Of a DNA stretch of 64,000 nt, positions 16,791 through 25,784 are shown in pieces (position 1 is the first letter of the stretch; every line of letters begins with the position of its first letter). The translations under genes and the position numbers were made by a program. Below the pieces are notes generated by a model. That model was not told where the DNA came from and did no database searches. It saw only the letters and a list, made by a program, of their open reading frames with translations. Source of the stretch: Pseudomonadota bacterium (GTDB lineage: Bacteria > Pseudomonadota > Gammaproteobacteria > Burkholderiales > Burkholderiaceae_F); the NCBI GenBank assembly GCA_029778535.1, contig JAKOQB010000187.1, positions 62,001 through 126,000 of the forward strand, in the 5' to 3' direction.

Positions 16791-18797
16791 ATGCCGACCG
16801 CTTGGCGACCGATGGGCTCAGTCGTGCTGGCGACACTGCTCGCGGCTTGCGGCGGCGGCAGCCCGGCCCCCGGCGCCAGCACGCCGGCGAGCGCGCTGAC
16901 CGCCTCCCGGCAGGGCGAACTGGTCGAGCACGTGCGTTCGCTGCTGCGGGCCCGCGCGACGCAGCGGGCTTCGACGCCGGGCGCAGCGCTCGACGACCTC
17001 GCGGCGGCGCCGGCCCCGGCGCTGGTCGTGACGTCGACCGGGCAACCGGTCGCGCACTCGAACACGACGGTGCAGGAGGCCGGGGTCGACGAAGAGGACC
17101 TGCTGAAGACCAACGGCACCGAGGTGTTCGCGCTCGACACGCAATACCGCGACGGCAGCGGCGTGTCGCAACTTCGCTTGCTGGTCCACCGCAGGCGCTC
17201 CGACGGCGGACTTGATCCGGTGCAGACGCTGCCGCTGCCGGCCGACGCATCGGCGTATCCGGCGCCGCGCGGGCTGCTGCTGGCGGCATCGGCGGCGCGA
17301 CTCGTCGTGCTCAGCGAAAGCATCACGCCGATCGCCGGTCCGATCCCGTGCCCGCCCGGAGACGTCTGCCCCGCGCTCGGCGCATCGATCTTCGCGCCCA
17401 CATCGCTGCAAAGCACGGTGCAGGCGCAATTCGCCGATCTCGGGGCCGCGGGCGCGACGCTGGGAACGAAGTTCTCTATCGAAGGACGGCTCATCGCAAG
17501 TCGAATGATCGGCAACGTGCTGTATCTCGTCACCACGCACACGCCGCGGCTGCCGGTCGAACAACTGCCGGCCGACACGACGACGACCGAGCGCGAGGCG
17601 CAGCTCGCCCGGCTGACGGCGACCGACTTCCTGCCGATGCTGCGCGACGTCGGCGGCGCGGCGCAGCCGCTCGTCCTGGAGACCGACTGTTACCTGCAGC
17701 CGCGCAATGCATCGCTCGCGCTGACGATTACGACGATCACCGCGGTCGACCTCGGTACCTCGTCGCTCGCGCGCGCGAGCCGCTGCTTCGTCGGCGGCAC
17801 CGAGGCAGCCTACGTGTCGCCGTCGCATCTGTACCTGGCGACGACCCGATCGGCGTATCAGGTGTCGTCCGGACGACTGATCTATCCGCCGCGCTTCACC
17901 ACCGACATCCACAAGTTCGCGTTCAACGCGCTCGCGATCGACTATCGCGCGTCGGGCGAAGTGAACGGACATCTCGGCTGGGACGCGCAGCGCAAGCCCT
18001 ACCGGATGGGCGAACACGCCAGCGATCTGCGCGTTCTCAGCTACACCGGAGAAACCGGCTGGGCCACGCCCGACGATGCGTCGCGCGCGGGCGCGCCGCC
18101 GCCCTCGCCCGCGACGCTCACCCTCCTGCGCGAGCGCGCCGCGGATGGAACCCTGCAACCGGTTGCGACGCTGCCCAACGCGCAGCGGCCGGCCGCGCTC
18201 GGCAAGCCGGGCGAGCAGATCTATGCGGTGCGCTTTGTCGGCGAGCGGGCGTACCTCGTCACGTTCCGGCAGATCGATCCGCTGTACGTGCTCGATCTCG
18301 CCGACGCGTCGGACCCGCGCGTGGCCGGCGTGCTCGACGTGCCGGGCTTTTCCGATTTCCTGTTCCCGCTGCCGGAGGGACTGCTGTTCGGCGTCGGCAA
18401 GGATGCCGACGCGCAGGGACGCATCGGCGGCGTCAAGGTCGCGCTGTTCGACGTGCGGGATGCGGCGCAGCCGAAGGCAATTGCCGCGCAGGTGTTCGGC
18501 GCGCGCGGCAGCCAGACCGCGCTGGACTATTCGAGCCACGGCCTGAACCTGTTCATGCGCGGCGCGACGGCACGGATCGCGCTGCCGATGCGAATCCTGC
18601 CGGCCGATTTCAGCGCCGGCGGGCAGCAGGGGCTGTACCGCTTCGAGGTCGATACCGCCGCGCGCACGTTCGCCACGCTGCCGGTCGTGGCGCCGGCGAG
18701 TTCGACCGGATCCGACCTGTGGGGCGACCGCAGCCTGCAGATCGAGTCGCAGGTGGTCTACCTGTCGCAGGGCAGGCTGGTCTCGGCGCCGTGGTGA
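16791..18797 (+). CDS. Secreted beta-propeller lipoprotein (PF09826 type)
   Basis: 668 residues. A lipoprotein signal ends at LLAACGGG. The mature protein contains the features of the Beta_propel family: TTVQEAGVDEEDLLKTNGTE near the start, ISRMIGNVLYLVT-like strands, then AYLVTFRQIDPLYVLDLADA and GVLDVPGFSDFLFPLPEG. The family is exported and of unknown role. ATG 16791 has a GGGGAG site; a GTG 12 codons earlier would add residues before the signal peptide. It ends 20 bp before a convergent gene. Confidence 0.88.
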   Translation: MPTAWRPMGSVVLATLLAACGGGSPAPGASTPASALTASRQGELVEHVRSLLRARATQRASTPGAALDDLAAAPAPALVVTSTGQPVAHSNTTVQEAGVDEEDLLKTNGTEVFALDTQYRDGSGVSQLRLLVHRRRSDGGLDPVQTLPLPADASAYPAPRGLLLAASAARLVVLSESITPIAGPIPCPPGDVCPALGASIFAPTSLQSTVQAQFADLGAAGATLGTKFSIEGRLIASRMIGNVLYLVTTHTPRLPVEQLPADTTTTEREAQLARLTATDFLPMLRDVGGAAQPLVLETDCYLQPRNASLALTITTITAVDLGTSSLARASRCFVGGTEAAYVSPSHLYLATTRSAYQVSSGRLIYPPRFTTDIHKFAFNALAIDYRASGEVNGHLGWDAQRKPYRMGEHASDLRVLSYTGETGWATPDDASRAGAPPPSPATLTLLRERAADGTLQPVATLPNAQRPAALGKPGEQIYAVRFVGERAYLVTFRQIDPLYVLDLADASDPRVAGVLDVPGFSDFLFPLPEGLLFGVGKDADAQGRIGGVKVALFDVRDAAQPKAIAAQVFGARGSQTALDYSSHGLNLFMRGATARIALPMRILPADFSAGGQQGLYRFEVDTAARTFATLPVVAPASSTGSDLWGDRSLQIESQVVYLSQGRLVSAPW

Positions 18798-18816
18798 GCG
18801 AATCCGGGAGCCGCGC

Positions 18817-19752
18817 TCACGCCGCGAACTTCGCGCGCTGATCGCGCTTCGCCAACCGCTTGAGCAGGTAGTCGACCTCCGCCTGCGCCGCCTTCGACAT
18901 CGCCGCGACCGGCTTGCGCTGCGCGGCCGAGGTCAGGATGCCGCGCTTCATCAGCACGTACTTGCGCACCGCGAGCCCCACGCCGGGCTGTTGCTCGTAC
19001 CGCAGCAGCGGCAGGTGCGCGTCGAACAGATCGTGCGCCTCGTCGCGCTTGCCCTCCGCGTTCAGCCGCACCACGTCGCACAGCATGTCGGGGAAGCAGT
19101 AGCCGGTGTTGGCGCCGTCGGCGCCGCGCTCGACCTCGAAGTCGAGGAACAGGCCGCCGTTGCCGCACAGGATCGCGATGCGGCGCATCGAGCCGTCGCG
19201 CTCGTAGCCGCGCAGCGTGGAGATTTTCTCCAGCCCCGGCCAGTCCTCGTGCTTGAGCATCACGCACGACGGGATCTCGGTCACGATACGGCGGATCACG
19301 CCGGGCGTCATCAGCACGGAGAAGGTCAGCGGATAGTCCTGCAGCACGAACGGCACGTCGGTGCCGATCGACTCGGCCGCCTGCTTGTAGTAGTTGACGA
19401 TCTGCTCGTCGGTGCGCAGCGTGTTGGGCGGCGCGATCATCACGCCGGCCGCGCCCGCGTCCATCACTTCGCGCGTCAGCGCGCGCATCGGCGCGAAGCC
19501 CGGCGCCGACACGCCGACCACGACGGGCAGTTGCGGCGCGCGGCGGATCACCTGCGCGGCGATCGCGACCGACTCCGCGTGGTCGAGCTTCGGCGCCTCG
19601 CCGAGCTGGCCGAGGATCGTCACGCCGGTGGCGCCGATCGACAGATAGAAGTCGGTCATGCGGTCGATCGACGCGGTGTCGATCGCGCCGTCGTCGAAGA
19701 ACGGCGTCGGCGCGATCGGGTAGACGCCGCGCGCATCAGCGGTCAGTCGCAT
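18817..19752 (-). CDS. Dihydrodipicolinate synthase/N-acetylneuraminate lyase family protein
   Basis: 311-residue TIM barrel. APTPFFDDGAID, GQLGEAPKLDHAES, the tyrosine in VLQDYPLT and the Schiff-base lysine in SCVMLKHEDW match class I pyruvate-dependent aldolases. It lacks the exact GTTGE motif of DapA (GQLGE here), so it is probably a lyase or dehydratase of a sugar acid or hydroxy-oxo acid rather than the lysine-pathway enzyme. A lipoprotein gene lies 27 bp upstream on the same strand. Confidence 0.85.
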   Translation of the reverse strand: MRLTADARGVYPIAPTPFFDDGAIDTASIDRMTDFYLSIGATGVTILGQLGEAPKLDHAESVAIAAQVIRRAPQLPVVVGVSAPGFAPMRALTREVMDAGAAGVMIAPPNTLRTDEQIVNYYKQAAESIGTDVPFVLQDYPLTFSVLMTPGVIRRIVTEIPSCVMLKHEDWPGLEKISTLRGYERDGSMRRIAILCGNGGLFLDFEVERGADGANTGYCFPDMLCDVVRLNAEGKRDEAHDLFDAHLPLLRYEQQPGVGLAVRKYVLMKRGILTSAAQRKPVAAMSKAAQAEVDYLLKRLAKRDQRAKFAA

Positions 19753-19779
19753 GGGGATTCCTTGGCGATCCGGCGCCCG

Positions 19780-20469
19780 CTACCTGACCGCGAAGCAGTA
19801 GAACAGCCCGTCGCCGCCGGTGGGCCGCACCTTCTCCAGGCTGCAGCCCAGCGTCGGGTGCGCCGAGTTCCACGAGGTCGCCCACGGATGGTCGATCGGG
19901 CCGGCGCGATCGTGATGGCCGGTCATCGCCGCGCCATCGGCGCCGCTCCTGGTCCAGTTGCCGCAGGTCATGTCGGCGAACGGCGGGCCCGGAAACGCGG
20001 TGCCGTCGGGCCGCGAGCCGGTCAGGATGTCGTGCTTGAGCGGCGTGTCCCCACGGCTGTTGACGCGCATGCCGCGCTCGTCCAGCGCCGTCTCCTTCGT
20101 GATGTTGTTGCTGGGCGAGTGCAGGTCGTCGACGTTCTTCGCGATCATCACGCCCTTGGCGTTGTACCAAGGGCCGGTGCCGATGCGGTCGCGCGCATGC
20201 ACGACCTTCGGGTCGTTCAGCGAGGATCCCTGGGTGCTCAGGTACGCGTGCCACGTGCGGTCACCGGCGCCGACCGCCGCGGCGAGCGCCCGACAGTGCC
20301 GGTCCGCTCCTTCGATCCCGCCCAGATCGCCGCCCTTGCCCGAACCGACACTGGTCACGAAGAACGACATCGGATTGCCGCCGGTCGATTGCGACTGCAT
20401 CGCCGCGCAGGCGGTCAGGCCCAATACGCCGGCCGCGGACAGCATCGACCATCGCATCACGCTTCGCAT
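19780..20469 (-). CDS. Exported lectin-like lipoprotein
   Basis: 229 residues. The N-terminus is a lipoprotein signal (MLSAAGVLGLTAC). The mature part begins SFFVTSVGSGKGGDLGG, with ADRHCRALA, TWHAYLSTQG, DRIGTGPWYNAKG and paired cysteines (MTCGNWT, LGCSLEK, FYCFAVR). This is the pattern of a secreted C-type-lectin/endostatin-like domain often annotated only as hypothetical. The ATG at 20469 has a GGGAGA site; an ATG at 20484 is an alternative. Ligand unknown. Confidence 0.7.
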   Translation of the reverse strand: MRSVMRWSMLSAAGVLGLTACAAMQSQSTGGNPMSFFVTSVGSGKGGDLGGIEGADRHCRALAAAVGAGDRTWHAYLSTQGSSLNDPKVVHARDRIGTGPWYNAKGVMIAKNVDDLHSPSNNITKETALDERGMRVNSRGDTPLKHDILTGSRPDGTAFPGPPFADMTCGNWTRSGADGAAMTGHHDRAGPIDHPWATSWNSAHPTLGCSLEKVRPTGGDGLFYCFAVR

Positions 20470-20552
20470 ACAACGATCTCCCATGAGTTGAGCTTCGATT
20501 GGTCCCGCAAAGCCCCCGCTCCGCGCTCCGCGACCGCGTCGCGGGCCGCAGC

Positions 20553-20745
20553 TTATCGCGGTGACCGTGGCGGCACGGATACCGAGAATCGGCCGTGGTT
20601 CGGCTTGCACCTGCCCATGGCGGCTTGCGGCGTTGGCGCGGGGTAAAGATCGTGGCGCGTCATGCCCAAACCGCCGGCGACCTCGCCGTCGGCGCAGCGC
20701 GCTTGTTCCAGCTCCGACATGACCTGCGCGCGCGTCTTGCCGCCC
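20553..20745 (-). pseudogene. Possible remnant of a DUF4148-like exported protein gene
   Basis: Between the lipoprotein and the cytochrome gene, the minus strand encodes GKTRAQVMSELEQARCADGE followed by LGMTRHDLYP, resembling the core of DUF4148 proteins (TRAQVxxEL...YP) common in Burkholderiales. The upstream part that should encode the signal peptide is not recognisable in the same frame. The rest of 20486-20954 shows no other gene. I regard it as a decayed copy; support is limited. Confidence 0.35.
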
Positions 20746-20954
20746 TGTGCGTGCGCCGCTCGCCGACCGTCATCTCGGCGATGTGCAGCAGCGCGCCGGT
20801 CGTGTCCTTTCGAATGTTCCGCCGCGCGTCGCCGTGCCTGCGCGGATGCGTGATGGCGCGCGCGGCGGTGGAATGGGTGCGCCCGGTGCGCGGTAGTGGC
20901 TGTCGATGGGCCGGGGTTCCCGCCGGCCGCCACGACGTGAAAGACACACCTCAA

Positions 20955-21329
20955 ATGAATGCCACGATGAAACTGATGGCGTTGGCCGCGCTCGCCGGCA
21001 GCGGTGCCGTGGCGCACGCCGCCGGCGACGCCGAGCACGGCCGCGCGCTCTATCAGGCGCGCTGCACCGCCTGTCATTCGCTCGACTACAACGGCATCGG
21101 CCCCGCGCATCACGGCGTCTACGGCCGCGCGGCGGGCAAGGCGCCGGGCTACGCGTACTCCGATGCGCTGAAGTCGCTGCACCTGACCTGGAACGACGGG
21201 ACGCTCGACCGATGGCTGGCCGACCCGGAGCAGGTCGCGCCCGGCCAGCGCATGGGCGTCAACGTGCCCGACGCGCAGGAACGCGCCGACCTGATCGCGT
21301 ACCTGAAGCAGGCGGCCGCGGCCAAGTAA
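20955..21329 (+). CDS. Small exported cytochrome c (class I)
   Basis: 124 residues. Signal peptide (LMALAALAGSGAVAHA), then GDAEHGRALYQARCTACHSL with haem motif CTACH (C37, C40, H41), IGPAHHGVYGR, and the axial-Met segment GQRMGVNVPDAQERADLIAYL. This is a typical soluble c550/c2-like electron carrier. It lies 108 bp upstream of, and co-directional with, the phosphoesterase/cupredoxin/sigma genes and may exchange electrons with the CuA-type protein encoded there. Confidence 0.9.
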   Translation: MNATMKLMALAALAGSGAVAHAAGDAEHGRALYQARCTACHSLDYNGIGPAHHGVYGRAAGKAPGYAYSDALKSLHLTWNDGTLDRWLADPEQVAPGQRMGVNVPDAQERADLIAYLKQAAAAK

Positions 21330-21437
21330 CGGCGAAGAACGGAATAAGTCAGCGCCGCGGCCGGTAGGACAACATGGTGGCGCCGATGCGCGCAGCGGAG
21401 CGGCGCCGATTCGATCTCATCAACAGGAGGCAGCATC

Positions 21438-22337
21438 ATGGAGCGTCGTGATTTCCTGGCACTGGCCGCAGTCGGAGGCGGCGCCGTGTTCGCATCGGGC
21501 CTGGCGGGGTGCGCGAGCAGCGCGCCGATGGCGATGGCGGCGGGCGACACGGAGAAGGACTTCTACTTCGTCCAGCTTTCGGACTCGCACTGGGGCTTCC
21601 AGGGCGCGCCGAATCCGGACGCGTCGGGCACGCTGCGCAAGGCGGTCGCGACCGTCAACGCGCTGCCGGTGCAGCCCGACTTCATCGTTTTCACCGGCGA
21701 TCTCACGCACACGACCGACGATCCGGCCGAGCGCCGGCGCCGCATGGCCGAATTCAAGTCGATCGTCGCCGACCTGAAGGTGAAGAACATCCGCTTCATG
21801 CCGGGCGAACACGACGCGTCGCTCGACCGCGGGGCTGCCTTCAAGGAATTCTTCGGCGACACTTTCTACACGTTCGATCACAAAAGCGTGCACTTCATCG
21901 CGCTCGATAACGTGTCGGATCCCGGCGCGAAGATCGGCGACGAGCAACTCGCCTGGCTGCGCGACGACCTGGCGAAACGAGACAAGGACGCGCCGATCGT
22001 CGTGCTGACGCACCGGCCCCTGTTCGACCTCGTCCCAAAGTGGGACTGGGCCACCCGCGACGGTGCGCAGGCAGTTGCACTGCTGATGCCGTACAAGAAC
22101 GTTACGGTGTTCTACGGCCACATTCACCAGGAACACCATCGCATGACCGGGCACATTGCTCACCACGCGGCAAAGTCGCTGATCTTCCCGCTGCCCGCAC
22201 CTGGCTCGCAGGACAAGCGCACCCCGTTGCCGTGGGATCCGGCCGCGCCGTACAAGGGCCTGGGCTTCCGCGCAGTCGAGTACGAGATTGCCGACGCCGA
22301 ATCCAAGCTCACCGAATTTCCGGTGGTGCGGACATGA
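21438..22337 (+). CDS. Tat-exported calcineurin-like phosphoesterase
   Basis: 299 residues. N-terminal MERRDFLALAAVGGGAVFAS is a twin-arginine-like signal ending at SGLAGC (possible lipidation). The metallophosphatase ligands are complete: SDSHWG, FTGDLTH, GEHD, LTHRPLF and GHIHQE. The GEHD block replaces the more common GNHD. It sits in a periplasmic redox operon: its stop overlaps the cupredoxin start (ATGA). Substrate unknown. A perfect AGGAGG ribosome site precedes the start. Confidence 0.9.
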   Translation: MERRDFLALAAVGGGAVFASGLAGCASSAPMAMAAGDTEKDFYFVQLSDSHWGFQGAPNPDASGTLRKAVATVNALPVQPDFIVFTGDLTHTTDDPAERRRRMAEFKSIVADLKVKNIRFMPGEHDASLDRGAAFKEFFGDTFYTFDHKSVHFIALDNVSDPGAKIGDEQLAWLRDDLAKRDKDAPIVVLTHRPLFDLVPKWDWATRDGAQAVALLMPYKNVTVFYGHIHQEHHRMTGHIAHHAAKSLIFPLPAPGSQDKRTPLPWDPAAPYKGLGFRAVEYEIADAESKLTEFPVVRT

Positions 22338-22714
22338 CTTCGCTAACTCGACGACGTATGCTCGCCAACGCACTCGGCTTCGGCGTCGCGGGCGTGACGG
22401 GCGGCGCACTGCTGCGGTCGGCGCTGGCGCAGGGTGCGCCGCGCGTGATCGAGATGACGGCGCGCCGCTTCCAGTTCGAGCCGAACGAGATCGCGCTGAA
22501 GGCCGGCGAGCGCGTAGTGCTCGCGATCCGTTCCATCGACTTCATGCACGGCATGAACATCCCGGATCTGGGTGTAAGAAAGGATCTCGTGCCGGGACAG
22601 ATCACGCGGGTCGAACTGCAACCCAAGGCGCCCGGCGTGATCGATTTCCTGTGCGACAACTTCTGCGGTGACGGCCACGAAACGATGAACGGCAGGTTCA
22701 TCGTCACAGCGTGA
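22334..22714 (+). CDS. Tat-exported cupredoxin with CuA-type ligand set
   Basis: 126 residues. The twin-arginine signal (TRRRMLANALGFGVAG) precedes a cytochrome-oxidase-subunit-II-like cupredoxin. The CuA pattern is complete: His in DFMHGMNIP, then CDNFCGDGHETM, which supplies Cys-x3-Cys-x3-His-x2-Met. There is no transmembrane oxidase part, so it is a free periplasmic CuA protein, probably an electron carrier. It overlaps the upstream gene by 4 bp and the sigma factor follows 9 bp later. Confidence 0.88.
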   Translation: MTSLTRRRMLANALGFGVAGVTGGALLRSALAQGAPRVIEMTARRFQFEPNEIALKAGERVVLAIRSIDFMHGMNIPDLGVRKDLVPGQITRVELQPKAPGVIDFLCDNFCGDGHETMNGRFIVTA

Positions 22715-22723
22715 GGCCGGCAC

Positions 22724-23260
22724 GTGAAGGAGCGCAGTGAATTCGAGACCCTCGTGCTGCCGCACCTCGATGCGGCCTACAACCTCGCGCGCTGGCTGCT
22801 GCGCGACGAGCGTGCGGCCGAGGACGCGGTGCAGGAGGCCGCGCTGCGCGCGTTCCGCTACTTCGGTTCGCTGCGCGGCGACGATGCCAAGCCGTGGCTG
22901 CTCGGCATCGTGCGCAACACCTGCTTCACGATGTTCGAGCGCCGGCGCGAGGCGCACGAACAACTCGGGCTCGACGATGCCGGCATCGAGGTCGAGCAGA
23001 TCGCCGAGCCGGGCGTCGGCAGCGACCCGGCCGCGGCCCTGCAACGGCGCGACGAACGCGCGCGCGTCGACGCCGCGATCCGTGCGCTGCCGCCTGCGCT
23101 GCGCGAGGTGATCGTGCTGCGCGAGATCGAAGGGCTGGAGTACGCCGAGATCGCGCGCGTGGCGTCGGTGCCGATCGGCACCGTGATGTCGCGCCTGTCC
23201 CGCGCGCGGGACAGATTGCGCGCCAGCCTGCTGCAGGCCGGCGTGGGGGGAACCGCATGA
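22724..23260 (+). CDS. ECF sigma factor (sigma-70 family)
   Basis: 178 residues. Region 2 (YNLARWLLRDERAAEDAVQE, AFRYFGSLRG, WLLGIVRNTC) and region 4 (ALPPALREVIVLREIEGLEY, IARVASVPIGTVMSRLSRAR) are clear. The start is GTG 22724 with GAGG nine bases upstream. Its stop overlaps the start of the membrane anti-sigma-like gene by 4 bp, the standard sigma/anti-sigma layout. It probably directs the redox operon in which it lies. Confidence 0.92.
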   Translation: MKERSEFETLVLPHLDAAYNLARWLLRDERAAEDAVQEAALRAFRYFGSLRGDDAKPWLLGIVRNTCFTMFERRREAHEQLGLDDAGIEVEQIAEPGVGSDPAAALQRRDERARVDAAIRALPPALREVIVLREIEGLEYAEIARVASVPIGTVMSRLSRARDRLRASLLQAGVGGTA

Positions 23261-23925
23261 CGACCGAAGACAATGAACTGTCGGCGCTGATCCGCGAACA
23301 CGCGACGCGCTACAACGCCAGCGACGCGCTGCGCGCCAACGTGCGCACGCAGATCGCGATCGCCGCGGCCGGGCGCGAGGCGCCGCGCCGCGGAGCGGGC
23401 AAGGGATGGCAAGTGTTCGGCTGGCGCGCGGCGTCGGTCGGGTTCGCGTTCGGCATTGCCGCCGCGCTGCTGATGATGCCGGTGTGGCGCGGGCTCGATC
23501 TCGGCGATTCGCTCGAGAAGGAACTGGTCGCCGACCACGTCCGCTCGCTGCAGATCGGTGGGCTGACGCAGGTCGCATCGAGCGACCGCCATACGGTGAA
23601 GCCGTGGTTCCAGGGCCGGCTCGACTACGCGCCGACCGTGTTCGACCTGCAATCGGACGGGTTCCCGCTCGTCGGCGGCCGCATCGAGCACGTGCGCGGC
23701 CAGTCGGTGGCGACGCTGACCTACATGCGCCGCCTGCACGTAATGAACGTGTTCGAGTGGCCTGCCGACGGCGGCCCGCAGGAGCCGCGGCGTTACACGC
23801 GGCGCGGCTTCAACATCGTCCACTGGGCGGACGGCTCAATGCAATACTGGATCGTCTCCGATGTCGAGGCGGCCGAGATCGACCGCTTCGTGCAGGCGTG
23901 GCGCGCGCATACCGCCGCGCAGTGA
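23257..23925 (+). CDS. Anti-sigma factor, membrane-anchored
   Basis: 222 residues. A cytoplasmic N-terminus of ~50 residues (ELSALIREHATRYNASDALR), one membrane helix (ASVGFAFGIAAALLMMPVW) and a ~140-residue periplasmic part (HTVKPWFQGRLDYAPTVFDL, GRIEHVRGQSVATLTYMRR) match anti-sigma proteins of the ChrR/RsiW-like transmembrane kind. It has no zinc-binding HxxxCxxC. It is translationally coupled to the ECF sigma gene, so it is inferred to hold that sigma factor inactive. Confidence 0.85.
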   Translation: MTTEDNELSALIREHATRYNASDALRANVRTQIAIAAAGREAPRRGAGKGWQVFGWRAASVGFAFGIAAALLMMPVWRGLDLGDSLEKELVADHVRSLQIGGLTQVASSDRHTVKPWFQGRLDYAPTVFDLQSDGFPLVGGRIEHVRGQSVATLTYMRRLHVMNVFEWPADGGPQEPRRYTRRGFNIVHWADGSMQYWIVSDVEAAEIDRFVQAWRAHTAAQ

Positions 23926-23952
23926 ATCCATCGAAACGGAAAGGCCGTACGG

Positions 23953-24276
23953 ATGATTCGAGTCAGCATCTTGTACCCCAACCGCAAGGGATCGCGCTTC
24001 GACCTGCGCTATTACCTCGAAACGCACATGCCGCTGTCAATCAAGCTGCTCGGCGCGCATCCGGGATTCCGCGGCGTCACGGTCGATCACGGCGTCGCCG
24101 GCGCCGCGCCGGGAACGGAGCCGGCACACATCGCAATGTGCCACTTCCTGTTCAGGTCGAGCGACGATTTCATGCAGGCGTTCATGCCGCATGCGCAGGC
24201 GCTGCAGCACGACATTCCGCGCTACACGGATGTCACGCCGGTGATTCAGTTCAACGACGTCGTGCTCGCACAGTAG
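23953..24276 (+). CDS. EthD-family ferredoxin-like small protein
   Basis: 107 residues with the EthD dimeric alpha-beta barrel pattern: SILYPNRKGSRFDLRYYLET, HMPLSIKLLG, then TDVTPVIQFNDVV at the end. EthD proteins accompany ether- or aromatic-degrading oxygenases but many are uncharacterised. It follows the anti-sigma gene by 27 bp with a GGAAAGG site and precedes a cupin gene, probably all one transcript. Confidence 0.85.
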   Translation: MIRVSILYPNRKGSRFDLRYYLETHMPLSIKLLGAHPGFRGVTVDHGVAGAAPGTEPAHIAMCHFLFRSSDDFMQAFMPHAQALQHDIPRYTDVTPVIQFNDVVLAQ

Positions 24277-24293
24277 ACCGAAAGGAGCCCTGG

Positions 24294-24773
24294 ATGTCCG
24301 ACCCGACCTATCCCGTCGCCATCGTCGCCGCCGAGGCGCCGCCGCGCACGAAGCCGTCGAACTATCCGGAGACGTTCGCGGCGCGCATGGCGGGCCGCCG
24401 CAAGCAGCCGCTGGGCGATCTGTTCGGCCTGACCAACTTCGGCGTCAACCTGACGCGGCTCGCGCCGAACGCGGTGTCGGCGCTGCGCCACGCGCACAGC
24501 AAGCAGGACGAGTTCGTCTACATCGTTCAGGGGCACCCGACGCTGCACACCGATGCGGGCCGCACGCGGCTCGCACCCGGCATGTGCGCGGGCTTCAAGG
24601 CCGGCACCGGCAACGGCCATTGCCTGCGCAACGACACCCAGGAGGACGTCGTCTACCTCGAAATCGGCGATCGCACGCCCGGCGACGAGGGCACGTATCC
24701 CGACGACGACCTGAAGGCGATGCAGCTCGACGGCAGGTGGAAGTTCGTGCACAAGGACGGCACGCCGTACTGA
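24294..24773 (+). CDS. Cupin-domain protein
   Basis: 159 residues with a single cupin fold: LRHAHSKQDEFVYIVQGHPT carries the HxH and Glu metal ligands, and GTGNGHCLRNDT gives the second motif His. Similar proteins are annotated as transcriptional-regulator-like or isomerase cupins; catalytic activity cannot be told. AAAGGAG precedes ATG 24294. It is the last gene of the sigma-factor operon. Confidence 0.85.
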   Translation: MSDPTYPVAIVAAEAPPRTKPSNYPETFAARMAGRRKQPLGDLFGLTNFGVNLTRLAPNAVSALRHAHSKQDEFVYIVQGHPTLHTDAGRTRLAPGMCAGFKAGTGNGHCLRNDTQEDVVYLEIGDRTPGDEGTYPDDDLKAMQLDGRWKFVHKDGTPY

Positions 24774-25139
24774 TCGCTGAACGGCGAGCGGCACGCTCCT
24801 CGACCGGCGCAGGTGCCGTGCGATTCAGCGTCGATCGATCGTTTCGCCGGGCGCGTCGCTCAGTGGCTTCGCCATCGCGCCCTCGTCCTCGGCGGCGAGC
24901 CCGCCGGGAAACTGCGCAAGTGATCACCGCGGGCATGACCGGGGGTACCCGGCAACGTGGCGCGGCGGGCTTCGCTGGAAACGCTGCGGCCCGTCGCGTG
25001 CACTCCCCGACCTGCGCATCGTAAGCGCGTCCGCACTATTCATGGGGCACGCCGGTCGCCGCCGCGGAGCGGCTGCGCAGGGGGTGAGGGACGCAGCGAC
25101 TCCGCGGCGGCGGACACCGGCGTTTCGTGGCGGCGCGAC
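24774..25139. other. Intergenic region without recognisable gene
   Basis: 366 bp between the cupin gene and the convergent beta-barrel gene. I find no frame with a plausible start, ribosome site and recognisable protein on either strand, and no long hairpin. Confidence 0.5.
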
Positions 25140-25784
25140 CTACCAGAAGTGATACGCGATGCCGACCGTGTACAGGTTGGCGTCGGTGCGGCCGGTGGTG
25201 CTGTCGGTGCCGATCCGGTTGTAGCGGTCCCACTCGAGGTCGGCCGACACGTTCTTCGTCAGGTCGTAGCTCACGCCCAGACCGAACGTGACGCCGTTGC
25301 CGTCATGGCTGGCATTGGAGACGTTGACGAGGCCGGTCGAACCGGCGTCGAGCTTCGCGTGCGTCCAGGCCCAGCCGAGCTTGCCGTAGGCGGACAAGCC
25401 GTAGTCGAGCGGCACGATGCCGACCGCGTCGAGGCCGACGCCGTCGGCCTTGTACTTGCCGCCGATCGAATCCGCGGCCGGCGAGGTCACGGTCGAATGA
25501 ATGTCGTGGCGGCCGAAATCGACGTAGTTGCCTTCGACCGCGAACCACTTGTTGAAGCGATAGCCGGCGGTGAGCGAATACGTGGTGTCGCTGCGATCGA
25601 CCGAGGTCGACGTTCCCAGCCCCTGCGCGGCGAACGCGCGATCGATGCGATCGCCGCCGGAGGTCAGGTGCGCGGCGCCGACGCTGGCACCGACATAGGC
25701 GCCGCTGTCGCCCGCCGCGTCGGCCGCGTTGGCCGCCAGTGCGCCGGCCGCGGCGATCGATAGTGCAATGACCTGCTTCTTCAT
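25140..25784 (-). CDS. Outer-membrane beta-barrel protein (OmpA-like/OmpW-like)
   Basis: 214 residues. Signal peptide KKQVIALSIAAAGALAANAA, then alternating strands typical of an eight-stranded barrel: GAYVGASVGAAHL, YSLTAGYRFNKWFAVEGNYV, GLSAYGKLGWAW, GVTFGLGVSYDL and a terminal VGIAYHFW ending in aromatic Trp, the usual outer-membrane insertion signal. AGGGAG lies six bases before ATG 25784; an ATG at 25790 would sit directly on it. Divergent from the two-component system. Confidence 0.88.
   Translation of the reverse strand: MKKQVIALSIAAAGALAANAADAAGDSGAYVGASVGAAHLTSGGDRIDRAFAAQGLGTSTSVDRSDTTYSLTAGYRFNKWFAVEGNYVDFGRHDIHSTVTSPAADSIGGKYKADGVGLDAVGIVPLDYGLSAYGKLGWAWTHAKLDAGSTGLVNVSNASHDGNGVTFGLGVSYDLTKNVSADLEWDRYNRIGTDSTTGRTDANLYTVGIAYHFW

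Noticed and set aside
24774..25139. Short minus-strand stretch reading EDEGAMAKPLSDAPGETIDRR
   Set aside because: Looks coding in composition, but an in-frame stop lies just upstream and no start or homology is apparent.
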